From: CAYMZZ01 sp046297935
GTDB taxonomy: Bacteria; Bacteroidota; Bacteroidia; Chitinophagales; Chitinophagaceae
Direction of reading: 5' to 3'
NCBI GenBank assembly: GCA_046297935.1
Contig: JBKBHA010000003.1
Span: 248,001 to 312,000, forward strand
DNA length: 64,000 nt
In this document: piece after piece, positions 52,404 through 60,269 of the stretch
How the letters are laid out: each line of letters opens with the position of its first letter
Numbering within the stretch: the stretch's first letter is position 1
The notes under the pieces: model-generated
The model's database searches: none
Told to the model about the DNA's origin: nothing
What the model saw: only the letters and a program-made list of their open reading frames with translations
Position numbers and translations under genes: made by a program

Positions 52404-53024
52404 CTGGCGCAGCGCTCTACCATCCGAATCTGTTCTAACGGACATCGCTATCACAAAAGTAGCGATTGTCCCAGTTGTCCCATTTGCGAAGCGGCGCGTA
52501 AGCCTCAAACCGGTTTTCTCGCATTGCTGGCGGCACCTGCACGACGCGCGCTTCAAAATGCAGGTATCAGCACATTAAATATACTGAGCAGGCATACAAA
52601 AAAAGAAATACTTCAGCTGCATGGCATGGGCAAGTCCAGCATTCCAGTGCTGGAGGCAGCGCTGAAAAAAGAAGGGTTATCATTCAAAACCGAACAGGCT
52701 AAAGCGCCGGAATCGAAGGCACTACAATGGTTGCGGAAGCATGTACTTGAAAAATCAAATGTTACAGAGGAACCGCATTTTGAAAAGATTTCGTTTCGTA
52801 TCAGAAAAAAAATATTTGCTACTTACGACATAAAACAAAATCGTGCTTGCCTCAAGCTTTCTACAACAGACCAGGATCTGTATTCGGTCAGTAACGCTGC
52901 CATCTATGCCGTACCCAACAAATGGGGTCAACAGGGTTGGACGTTGGTTGAAATGGACCGGGTAGACAAAAAGCTCCTTAAAGCAATGTTGGCAAGTGCT
53001 TACGACGAAGTAGCTAACAAATAA
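52404..53024 (+). CDS. Zn-ribbon / RNAP alpha-CTD-like HhH / YjbR fusion without canonical start
   Basis: From about 52524 (TTG) the protein reads LLAAPARRALQNAGISTLNIL ... LHGMGKSSIPVL, a helix-hairpin-helix like the RNA polymerase alpha C-terminal domain. The second part is an MmcQ/YjbR domain (FEKISFRIRKKIFATYDI, AIYAVPNKWGQQGWTLVEMD). In frame and upstream of the TTG the reading continues as RICSNGHRYHKSSDC-PSCPICEAARKP, a C-x11-C-x2-C-x2-C zinc-ribbon pattern that I know from relatives. The frame is closed by TAG 52377-52379, and 52380-52523 has no ATG, GTG or TTG. CTG 52404 would give MAQRSTIRIC and is listed as the start by inference. A lost start codon is the alternative. Confidence 0.7.
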   Translation: MAQRSTIRICSNGHRYHKSSDCPSCPICEAARKPQTGFLALLAAPARRALQNAGISTLNILSRHTKKEILQLHGMGKSSIPVLEAALKKEGLSFKTEQAKAPESKALQWLRKHVLEKSNVTEEPHFEKISFRIRKKIFATYDIKQNRACLKLSTTDQDLYSVSNAAIYAVPNKWGQQGWTLVEMDRVDKKLLKAMLASAYDEVANK

Positions 53025-53041
53025 GAATACAAAAGCTGAAG

Positions 53042-53102
53042 AAAAAAATTACAGGAATCAGGCGCTGCGAATGCGCGGGCATTCAACTCTGCCTGATTCC
53101 TG
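53042..53102. terminator. Terminator hairpin between convergent genes
   Basis: Perfect 12-bp arms CAGGAATCAGGC and GCCTGATTCCTG, with an inner stem GAATGC/GCATTC, are followed on the minus strand by a seven-T run. It ends the lipoprotein transcript on the minus strand and may also stop the fusion gene. Confidence 0.85.
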
Positions 53103-53131
53103 TGAATGGGTTTAGTTTATACGAACTCTGA

Positions 53132-54388
53132 TTACCATCCTTTCTTTACGCGAAATTTGCCCGAAATGGTTGTAGTAGCCTTAAGGTCGGGACTAATACC
53201 AGCTTGGGCTACATTGAATGTCCCCTTCACAAAACCATCGTCTTCACCCATACTTGTAATGGTAACGCCGCCGCCACTTTTTACCAGTTCTTCGGCAGCG
53301 GTTATAAAATAGGGAGCATAGGCCAGGCCGCCGGTCACTTCGTATTGCACATGGGTTCCTAAAGGCGTATTCGGATCCTTGAATGCATGGCTGCCAACAC
53401 CACCATCCCACATAATGAAAATATAGCTGCCTTCTTCGTCACCATCGCTATCGCCGAATCCATACACTGTTCCACCAAAGTTTACTGCTGGTGAAGCCAG
53501 CTTGGTTTTGCTGGCAGCTCCGCCTACCGAAAACTCAATCTCACCATCGTCGTTTTGAATAGTGATATGCGAAACAACCAGGTAGCGCCCCCGGCCACGC
53601 AACTCCACTTCAACAGTAACGGCTACCGGGTTAGGAGCATTGGGTACGGTAGCAGGTGCTTTGTAAGTAGCTTTGGCACCCTGCGACTGAAGATTCCCGG
53701 CACCCGAAAGGGTCCATTTTTTTACAAAGTCCGGTGTAAGCGAAACGGGCTCTCCGATTGGTGTTTGCTGACCTGGCACGAGTGGCACAAACAAATCAGC
53801 AATACTGGTCAGTTCTAATTGAACGGTAGCATTTACCGATACCACTTTTGATACTGGATTAAGCCGGAAACTTTCAAAAAAGCTCCAGTCGCTGAAATGG
53901 GTGGTGGTTACCGACAGAGTTTGTGCAGACTTATTCAATTCGGCACCACCCTGTATTTGCCAAATGCCCTGCGCATCCTGCGTTGCAATGGCCAGTGCTT
54001 CCGGTACAGAGTGAATATGATCTTCCACCTGATAGTGGAAAACAATCTTCACCGGCTTTTCGAAGTTGATGTTGTGAGGTTGCAGACGATAAGCCTTCTG
54101 GGTCCCCAGTGGATTTTCGTCGGTAATAGTTTCTATACTAATTTGTTGGTCACCAGCTAATGCTCCGGCGGGAAACTCAATGCTTACGCGGCCGTCTCTG
54201 CTTTGAATAAAACCACCATTTTCACCAATCGTTTTTTGTGCAATTGGTTCGCCGAGGGTTACGCCAACCGGAGTCACCACCCCTATGGGTTCACCGTCGG
54301 GTTGGTTCGTGTCGCTTTTTGATTTAGAACAGGAAAATAGAAGGCAAATCGCCGCTGAGCCAACGAGGGCCACAAGTAAATTCTTCAT
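53132..54388 (-). CDS. Lipoprotein with ZU5-like domain
   Basis: 418 residues. Lipoprotein signal MKNLLVALVGSAAICLLFSC with the acylated Cys at 20, followed by a Ser/Asp/Pro linker. Residues about 55-170 resemble a ZU5-type module seen in Bacteroidota lipoproteins: IGENGGFIQSRDGRVSIEFPAGAL, ISIETITDENP, YRLQPHNINFEKPVKIVFHY, TTHFSDWSFF. The remainder is beta-rich with an acidic segment (GDSDGDEEGSYIFI). Probably exposed on the outer membrane; role unknown. Single-gene transcript by its position and the strong terminator downstream. Confidence 0.78.
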   Translation of the reverse strand: MKNLLVALVGSAAICLLFSCSKSKSDTNQPDGEPIGVVTPVGVTLGEPIAQKTIGENGGFIQSRDGRVSIEFPAGALAGDQQISIETITDENPLGTQKAYRLQPHNINFEKPVKIVFHYQVEDHIHSVPEALAIATQDAQGIWQIQGGAELNKSAQTLSVTTTHFSDWSFFESFRLNPVSKVVSVNATVQLELTSIADLFVPLVPGQQTPIGEPVSLTPDFVKKWTLSGAGNLQSQGAKATYKAPATVPNAPNPVAVTVEVELRGRGRYLVVSHITIQNDDGEIEFSVGGAASKTKLASPAVNFGGTVYGFGDSDGDEEGSYIFIMWDGGVGSHAFKDPNTPLGTHVQYEVTGGLAYAPYFITAAEELVKSGGGVTITSMGEDDGFVKGTFNVAQAGISPDLKATTTISGKFRVKKGW

Positions 54389-54514
54389 GATAAGATTTGT
54401 TGTTCAAATAAAATGACCTGCAAGATGTAGCCGGCAACATCTATTTTTTTACCGCTGCTGTATGAATTGTAAATATCGGGGGATGAAGTGGTGACGCATT
54501 GCTAACTTTGTATC

Positions 54515-54991
54515 ATGAGCAAAGGAATACATCAATACGAGGCTCTTGTTCAATGGACCGGTAACAGAGGTACTGGCACTTCAGGTTACCGCGACTATGG
54601 GCGCGAGCACACTATTCAGATCGCCGGAAAAGCAATCATCGAAGGCTCTTCCGATCCTGCCTTTAGAGGCGATGACACAAAACATAATCCTGAAGAATTG
54701 CTGCTCGCCGCTTTGTCGACCTGCCATATGTTATCGTATCTGCATCTTTGTGCCGTCAATAAAGTGGTAGTGTTAAAGTATGAAGATCGTGCTACTGCTA
54801 CTATGCTGGAAACGCCAGAGGGTGGCGGCCATTTTTCCGAAGCCATCCTAAATCCGGTTGTTCTGGTAGCCGATGCGTCGATGATTGAAAAGGCCAACGA
54901 ACTTCACCACCAGGCCAACCGGCTTTGTTTTATTGCCAATTCAGTAAACTTTCCGGTGAAGCATGTAGCGCATGCTAAAGTTGAACCATGA
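54515..54991 (+). CDS. OsmC family peroxiredoxin-like protein
   Basis: 158 residues of the OsmC/Ohr fold, which reduces organic hydroperoxides using two Cys. The first reactive Cys is in LAALSTCHMLSYLHLCA and the second in HHQANRLCFIANSV; the conserved NPEELLLAAL precedes the first. YRDYGREHTIQIAGK and SSDPAFRGDDTKHNPE fit the OsmC branch. The start follows TAACTTTG by 4 nt, a possible -7 element, which would make a nearly leaderless message. Confidence 0.93.
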   Translation: MSKGIHQYEALVQWTGNRGTGTSGYRDYGREHTIQIAGKAIIEGSSDPAFRGDDTKHNPEELLLAALSTCHMLSYLHLCAVNKVVVLKYEDRATATMLETPEGGGHFSEAILNPVVLVADASMIEKANELHHQANRLCFIANSVNFPVKHVAHAKVEP

Positions 54992-55019
54992 AATTGTCTG
55001 GTTGGTTTGCAATAGTGTA

Positions 55020-55781
55020 TCAATGACGTTCGGCTGCGCCAAGTGCAAACAAAGCGAAATCATATTTCACAGGATCTAACGGATCCATTTCTTTCAATCG
55101 ATTGGTGAGTTCAATCGCTGCATTCCAATCTACCGCTTTGCGCGTTAGTAATCCGAGTTTTTTGGCGACACGGGCTACGTGAATATCGATCGGACAGATG
55201 AGATCGGCAGGCGATATATTTTTCCATATTCCGAAATCAACACCATTCGTATTGGAGCGCACCATCCAACGCAAAAACATATTTATACGCTTGCAGGTAG
55301 ACCCTTTCTCGGGACTTGCAATATGTTTTCTGCTACGCTGTGGCACATGTTCAAGCGAAAAAAAATAATGATGAAAGCCGATCAGCCTGGTTTCCATATC
55401 GGAACCATGCATGGTGAACGCACATTCCAGACTTTTGTGCTGACTATAGTGATAGCGAAAGAATTCAACAAAGTAAAGCAGATCGGTATCGTTGAAGGTT
55501 CGGTGCTTGAATCCAAGCAAACCCTTCAGTTGTTGCGGAGTAGCATGTAAACAAAAATCATAGGGTACACGATCCATCCGGTCCATCAACTCAGATGCTT
55601 TTCGGATGATCGTAGTGCGGTTTCCCCAGGCAAATACGGCTGCAAAAAAACCTGCAATCTCTATGTCCTCCTTTCGGGAAAACAGATGGGGCACATAAAT
55701 GGGGTCCTCCTGGATAAAAAAAGGCTGATCATAAGTCTCAGCCTTTTTATCCAGGAAGGCTTTCAACGAATTGTCGGTCAT
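55020..55781 (-). CDS. TIGR02757 (DUF2400) family protein
   Basis: 253 residues, conserved in Bacteroidota and some other phyla. Features seen: FLDKKAETYDQPFFIQEDPIYVPH at the N-terminus in adjacent pieces, EIAGFFAAVFAWGNRTTIIRKASELM, GFKHRTFNDTDLLYFVEFFR, RINMFLRWMVRSNTNGVDFGIW and ICPIDIHVARVAKKLGLL. The last segments recall a helix-hairpin-helix DNA glycosylase fold (PIDIHVARVA), so DNA binding or repair is possible, but no activity is established. It is convergent with osmC. Confidence 0.9.
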   Translation of the reverse strand: MTDNSLKAFLDKKAETYDQPFFIQEDPIYVPHLFSRKEDIEIAGFFAAVFAWGNRTTIIRKASELMDRMDRVPYDFCLHATPQQLKGLLGFKHRTFNDTDLLYFVEFFRYHYSQHKSLECAFTMHGSDMETRLIGFHHYFFSLEHVPQRSRKHIASPEKGSTCKRINMFLRWMVRSNTNGVDFGIWKNISPADLICPIDIHVARVAKKLGLLTRKAVDWNAAIELTNRLKEMDPLDPVKYDFALFALGAAERH

Positions 55782-55802
55782 CCGACAAAATTACGGATTG
55801 GG

Positions 55803-55949
55803 TCATAGGACCCGGTCGCCACGGATCAAGCGCAACAGTATGGCCACAATCGCAAGAACCAGCAATATATGTATGAGTGCACCGGCCGAATAGACGAACA
55901 GACCTAACAACCACCCAATTATCAATATCACTGCAATTAAGTAAAGCAT
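55803..55949 (-). CDS. Lmo0937-family small membrane protein
   Basis: A 48-residue gene. It reads MLYLIAVILIIGWLLGLF, then VYSAGALIHILLVLAIVAIL and LRLIRGDRVL, i.e. two hydrophobic helices with a small glycine turn and a basic end. This matches the Lmo0937 family of tiny membrane proteins, often stress-induced, of unknown function. It precedes the TIGR02757 gene by 21 nt on the same strand. Confidence 0.8.
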   Translation of the reverse strand: MLYLIAVILIIGWLLGLFVYSAGALIHILLVLAIVAILLRLIRGDRVL

Positions 55950-56190
55950 AGTTGGTCATTTTAAAATGAACAATACGGTTGACAGTTTACAGGTTGCCAA
56001 TACAATGCCAGAGCATTTTACGCTGAGCCAGGGGGCGTGGAATCCCCAGATGCATCTGAAAGCTGGCAGAAAGTGTGGAAATCGGGAAATTTTACAGCAG
56101 AAAACCAACAAATGCTGTTTGAATAGTATATGATTTCTCGAAAATCCAGCTCGCCACAATAGGGAATACTCGGTAATTTGTGTTGTTAAC

Positions 56191-56691
56191 ATGAACCTGT
56201 ACAACCCATTTCCGCAGCTTTCGACTGAATTACTCAGCGGTCTGCTGGCAGCCGGCAAAACCTGGTGGATACGGCAGAGCTATGTAAGGGGTTGCAGACT
56301 GGAAGATAGGGCCGCATTCCTTTTCAAGGCCTACGATCGCGATCAGGAAACGCTTGCACGGGAACATTATGCTGCGATAGAATCGGATACATATCGCTTT
56401 CTTTACGATGCCTTGAACGAAGAGCACCGCTTAAGACTAACTATTGCGGCCAGCCAGCCGGCCGGTTTCCGAACATTCTATGCGGGGAAAAAGGGAAGCA
56501 CCTGGAGCCCTCCACCGCTCTACGAAAATCGAATTAAATCCTATATCCGCAGCAACCATCCAGACTGGAAACCGGGTTCAGCCAAAAAGGCGATTAAGGC
56601 AGGCATTTTCGAAAAATTTGGAATACTTTATCTTGAACTGGGTTTCGAAGAGCAAACCGATATTGTACCATTATCCAAACTTGAATCCTGA
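56191..56691 (+). CDS. Hypothetical protein encoded with the SRAP gene
   Basis: 166 residues, no signal peptide. Trp/Tyr/Arg-rich helical segments: GKTWWIRQSYVRG, RAAFLFKAYDRDQETLAREHY, TYRFLYDALNEEHRLRLTIA, then SGKKGSTWSPPP-like loop (YAGKKGSTWSPPPLY) and AKKAIKAGIFEKFGILYLELGF. I recognise no family. Only 1 nt separates its stop from the SRAP start, so the two are one operon and a joint role in DNA damage handling is plausible by context only. Confidence 0.7.
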   Translation: MNLYNPFPQLSTELLSGLLAAGKTWWIRQSYVRGCRLEDRAAFLFKAYDRDQETLAREHYAAIESDTYRFLYDALNEEHRLRLTIAASQPAGFRTFYAGKKGSTWSPPPLYENRIKSYIRSNHPDWKPGSAKKAIKAGIFEKFGILYLELGFEEQTDIVPLSKLES

Positions 56692-56692
56692 T

Positions 56693-57499
56693 ATGTGCCT
56701 CGACATTGCATTTTACTCAGCCCTCGAACAGATTGACGATTACTTTCCCGGTATTATTCACGAAGGTGATATAGAGTGGGATGACCTGTTGGGTGCCCAT
56801 GTGATGGCTTTGGGACATAAACGTTACCCGGTCATACTTTATGAAGACGGCCACTATACCCGTCGTTTTTTCGAATGGGGAATAATTGCTGAATACATGA
56901 GCACCCCGGAAAAAATCAAGCAGTTCCGAAAGAATATGGTCAATGCAAGAAGCGAGAAGATTCTCGACGACCCGAAGTCTTTTTGGCATCGTATACGTCG
57001 CCAGCGTTGCCTGGTGCCGGTTACCGGATTCTATGAACATCGCGCTATTGAAGGTTGGAAAAACAAAGTACCCTATCATATCAAAATCAGGAACCGGTCT
57101 TTTTTTTTCCTGCCTGCTCTATACCATTACAATTCCGCTCTTCCATCGGACCCTGAAACAGGCGAAGTACGAGGCATGTTCAGCCTCGTTACCCGGGCAG
57201 CCAATACCGTGATGAGTCAGATTCATAACAGCGGCGACAATGCATTTCGCATGCCGTTATTGCTTACTGAAGAGATGGAGAAAAAATGGGCTGATCCTTC
57301 TCTCGACGATGCCGGGCTGCGCCAGTTACTGAACTATGAGATGCCCGACCAGCATATTGATTACTGGCCCGTGTACAGCATTCGTGCCCGCTCGCCCCGC
57401 CCCGATGGAAGAGCGAAAACCGAACCCTTTACTTATCCCGACCTGCCGCCGTTGGGAAACGATCAGGGCAGACAACAGGGTACCCTGAATCTGGTTTAA
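56693..57499 (+). CDS. SRAP domain protein (YedK/HMCES-like abasic-site protein)
   Basis: ATG 56693 is chosen because it places Cys at position 2 (MCLDIAFYS); removal of Met exposes the catalytic Cys that forms a thiazolidine link with abasic sites in single-stranded DNA. 268 residues, slightly above E. coli YedK. The other active-site parts are present: VNARSEKI (Asn), RCLVPVTGFYEH (Glu) and MSQIHNSGDNAFRMPLLL (His). A longer frame starting at 56444 would overlap the upstream gene and lose the Cys2 arrangement. It protects or cross-links damaged replication DNA. Confidence 0.95.
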   Translation: MCLDIAFYSALEQIDDYFPGIIHEGDIEWDDLLGAHVMALGHKRYPVILYEDGHYTRRFFEWGIIAEYMSTPEKIKQFRKNMVNARSEKILDDPKSFWHRIRRQRCLVPVTGFYEHRAIEGWKNKVPYHIKIRNRSFFFLPALYHYNSALPSDPETGEVRGMFSLVTRAANTVMSQIHNSGDNAFRMPLLLTEEMEKKWADPSLDDAGLRQLLNYEMPDQHIDYWPVYSIRARSPRPDGRAKTEPFTYPDLPPLGNDQGRQQGTLNLV

Positions 57500-57518
57500 A
57501 TTAATTTAATCTTCCACC

Positions 57519-58028
57519 GTGAACATAGTCGCACTGAACGCCTCACATACTGACGCACTTGCAGCATTACTCATTGACACAGTAGCCAACGGAGGTTCGG
57601 TCAGCTTTATGCATCCCCTTGCCATTAACGAAGCACATAAGTTCTGGACCGGGGCTTTACAAGATGCCATGGAAGGGAAAAGAATTATACTTGGTGCTGT
57701 TGACAACAAGGAGTTGCTGGGTACTGTCAGCTTATTGCTCGATTGCCCGCCTAATCAGCCACATCGAGCCGAAATTGCCAAAATGATGACTAAATTCTCG
57801 CATCGCGGCCAGGGTATTGCCCGACGCCTGTTGCAGGAAGCAGAACAAAGGGCGCTTGACGCCGGCCGATGGCTGATTACACTCGACACCGCCGAAGACG
57901 AAGGTGCTTCCGGCTTTTACGAAAAACAAGGCTACCACCGTACGGGGCTGATACCAGATTTCGCGCTCAAACCTCATGGTGGATTAACTGGCACTATTAT
58001 ATATTGGAAGAAACTGACGGGACGCTAA
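57519..58028 (+). CDS. GNAT family N-acetyltransferase
   Basis: 169 residues; start is GTG 57519 (gives MNIVALNASHTDALAALLID), 19 nt after the SRAP stop, so possibly in the same operon. The acetyl-CoA site is visible: IAKMMTKFSHRGQGIARRLLQEAEQRALDAG (the R-G-x-G-x-A loop), followed by ITLDTAEDEGASGFYEKQGYHRTG. The acceptor is unknown; the pattern LxTxE/D-x-A-xxFYxxxGY is common to small-molecule and antibiotic acetyltransferases. Confidence 0.92.
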   Translation: MNIVALNASHTDALAALLIDTVANGGSVSFMHPLAINEAHKFWTGALQDAMEGKRIILGAVDNKELLGTVSLLLDCPPNQPHRAEIAKMMTKFSHRGQGIARRLLQEAEQRALDAGRWLITLDTAEDEGASGFYEKQGYHRTGLIPDFALKPHGGLTGTIIYWKKLTGR

Positions 58029-58055
58029 ATGACTCCAGGTAAATTTTTAGTCGAC

Positions 58056-59540
58056 TTAGAGTTCTTTGCGCAGCCTGGCGACAGGAATATTTAATTGCTC
58101 TCGGTACTTGGCCACGGTTCGGCGGGCGATATTATAGCCTTTTTCCTGCAGCAATTCGGTGAGCCGCTCGTCGGAGAGAGGACGTTTCTTACTTTCGCCT
58201 TCAATTAAATCGCTGAGAATCTTTTTCACTTCACGCGTAGACACTTCTTCACCGCTTTCGGTGCTTAACGACTCACTGAAAAAGAATTTAAGGCGATAGG
58301 TTCCAAATTCGGTTTGTACAAATTTGCTGTTAGCCACCCGACTGACGGTCGAAATATCGAGGCCGGTTTTTTCAGCAATGTCTTTCAGAATCATCGGACG
58401 GAGGCTGGTTTCATCACCGGTTATAAAGAAGTCGTGCTGATGATTCATAATAGCCGTCATGGTGCTTAGCAGTGTATGCTGCCGTTGCTTGATGGCGTCG
58501 ATAAACCATTTGGCGGCATCAATTTTTTGCTTGATAAAAAGTACGGCTTCTTTTTGACGTTTATCTTTTTTCGCTCCGCGGTCATAGTCTTTCATCATGT
58601 CGCGATAGCCTTCGCTGATGCGCAGTTCAGGAGCGTTTCGCGAGTTGAGGGTAAGTTCGAGTTTACCCGCATTGTTCATGATGAAAAAATCGGGCACCAC
58701 GTAGCTTTCTGCTTTGTTAATGCCGCCCACATTGCCGCCGGGTTTGGGATTGAGCCGCACGATCTGCTGCATTACATCTTTCAGATCTTCTTCCTCAATT
58801 CCTAAGCCGCGCTGTATTTTTTCGTAATGCTTTTTGGTAAATTCATCGAAATACTTGCGAATGGCCTGTATAGCTATCTCTACATCTTTACCTTCTTCTT
58901 TTTGGCGTTGCAGCTGAAGCAATAAACATTCCTGCAAATCGCGTGCGGCTACTCCTGCGGGATCGAAGCGTTGTATACGACGTATCATTTCTTCCACCTC
59001 TGCTTCGGTAGCCGATATGTTTTGCCGGAATGCCAGATCGTCCACGATAGCCGATGTTTCGCGCCGCAGGTAGCCATCTTCATCAATGCTACCCACTATT
59101 TGCTCGGCAATCTTCTGCTCACGGTCGTCGAGCTTCAGCATGCCCAGTTGTAATAGTAATGTTTCGTAAAAGCTGGCCTCGGTTTTAAAGGGGAGTTGCT
59201 TTTCTCCTTCTTCGGGATAATTGTCATCGCGGGTGCGATAATCTGCCACATCATCGTCGCCATCATGCACATACTCGCTTACATCTACATTGTCATAATC
59301 CTCTTCACTGCCTGTTTGCTCCTCGTATTCTGCTTCTGTATCGCTGCTGAATTCGTCCACCATCTCGTCTCCATTGCTATCATTTTGCTCGTCAAGTTCC
59401 AAAGCAGGATTTTCCTCCAGCTCTTCCTTAATCCGTTCTTCCAAATTGGCCGTAGGTACCTGCAGCAGCTTCATTAACTGAATCTGCTGGGGCGACAATT
59501 TTTGTAATAGCTTCTGTTGTAACGACTGGCTTAAGGCCAT
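58056..59540 (-). CDS. rpoN: RNA polymerase sigma-54 factor
   Basis: 494 residues. Region I: MALSQSLQQKLLQKLSPQQI and QLMKLLQVPTANLEERI, the Gln/Leu-rich activator-contact part. Region II (about 45-120) is strongly acidic and long. The core-binding region follows (DEDGYLRR, RIQRFDPAGVAARDLQECLLLQLQ, IVRLNPKPGG), then the helix-turn-helix (DIAEKTGLDISTVSRVANSKFVQTEFG) and the RpoN box ARRTVAKYREQLNIP near the C-terminus. It recognises -24/-12 promoters and needs an AAA+ activator, none of which is in this window. Confidence 0.97.
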   Translation of the reverse strand: MALSQSLQQKLLQKLSPQQIQLMKLLQVPTANLEERIKEELEENPALELDEQNDSNGDEMVDEFSSDTEAEYEEQTGSEEDYDNVDVSEYVHDGDDDVADYRTRDDNYPEEGEKQLPFKTEASFYETLLLQLGMLKLDDREQKIAEQIVGSIDEDGYLRRETSAIVDDLAFRQNISATEAEVEEMIRRIQRFDPAGVAARDLQECLLLQLQRQKEEGKDVEIAIQAIRKYFDEFTKKHYEKIQRGLGIEEEDLKDVMQQIVRLNPKPGGNVGGINKAESYVVPDFFIMNNAGKLELTLNSRNAPELRISEGYRDMMKDYDRGAKKDKRQKEAVLFIKQKIDAAKWFIDAIKQRQHTLLSTMTAIMNHQHDFFITGDETSLRPMILKDIAEKTGLDISTVSRVANSKFVQTEFGTYRLKFFFSESLSTESGEEVSTREVKKILSDLIEGESKKRPLSDERLTELLQEKGYNIARRTVAKYREQLNIPVARLRKEL

Positions 59541-59593
59541 AGTTCTATAGTGGCTTTGTGGCGGAAAATCTGGCTTTCAGTCTTCTGGAATAG

Positions 59594-59660
59594 TCAAAAA
59601 TCCGGCCATTCATCAAAAATCAGGCCGTAAATTTACAAAACATCGCGTCAAAAATGGTCC
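59594..59660. promoter_or_regulatory. Three direct repeats between rpoN and the divergent gene
   Basis: TCAAAAATCCGGCC (59594-59607), TCAAAAATCAGGCC (59613-59626) and TCAAAAATGGTCC (59648-59660). The third overlaps the ATG at 59654. Their place between divergent starts suggests a regulator binding array; chance similarity cannot be excluded. Confidence 0.35.
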
Positions 59661-60094
59661 AACGCATTTTATTCAATCTTGTTGTGCTGATTTTTTGCAG
59701 CAGTGTGGAAACTGATGCCCAAAATACTGGTGCATTCCCTAAGTCTGTTACTCGTTGTTATTCAAACGGATATCTTCCATCGCCCTTTATATACCGGCTT
59801 CCTTACCAGGTAGGCTGGCGCCCTGCTAATAAAATGGTAAAAAGGAATTTAGTGCAGGATGGCTTCCGCCATTTTGTGAACAAAGAAATTGAGCTAACGC
59901 AAGTCGGTCGACCCATTCTACCCAAAATATTGCAACCGGCCGACCTCGGTTTTGAACGCGATTTTGTTGTGCGCAACTACAGCTTTTTCTGTCGGCAGGA
60001 ATACCGGCTCCAGAAGGCAACCGGCTTACCGCTGCGGTTTAGGCTGGGTTCCCTGGAGTATGTAGAACAGCTTGAAGGAAAAACAAGAAAATAG
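59654..60094 (+). CDS. Exported protein of unknown function
   Basis: 146 residues with a signal peptide MVQRILFNLVVLIFCSSVETDAQ; the cut is probably after DAQ. The mature part has PSPFIYRLPYQVGWRPANKM, FVNKEIELTQVGR, and ends basic (EQLEGKTRK). Two Cys (TRCYSNG, FFCRQEY) could pair in the periplasm. I recognise no family. It is divergent from rpoN and its stop lies 60 nt before a heptad repeat. Confidence 0.6.
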   Translation: MVQRILFNLVVLIFCSSVETDAQNTGAFPKSVTRCYSNGYLPSPFIYRLPYQVGWRPANKMVKRNLVQDGFRHFVNKEIELTQVGRPILPKILQPADLGFERDFVVRNYSFFCRQEYRLQKATGLPLRFRLGSLEYVEQLEGKTRK

Positions 60095-60150
60095 GTGTAA
60101 ACAGTCGTATCACTCTAAACCCGTCCGCAACCTCACTCACCCCTCCCCAC

Positions 60151-60269
60151 TCACCTTTCACCTCCCACCTCTCACCTTTCACCTTTCACCTCTCACCTTT
60201 CACCTCTCACCTCTCACCTTTCACCTCTCACCTCTCACCTTTCACCTCTCACCTCTCACCTCTCACCCC
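60151..60269. repeat. Heptanucleotide tandem repeat (TCACCTY)n
   Basis: About seventeen copies of TCACCTT / TCACCTC (AGGTGAR on the other strand) with few deviations. The two forms alternate irregularly. The array reaches into the 3' end of the glycosidase gene at 60256. Because seven is not a multiple of three and every unit holds TGA on the minus strand, the array stops all three minus frames within 21 nt. A candidate variable-number repeat. Confidence 0.92.

Noticed and set aside
52354..52578. Forward frame of 74 codons upstream of the YjbR fusion
   Set aside because: A different frame of the same stretch encodes the conserved zinc-ribbon Cys pattern, so this one is a shadow.
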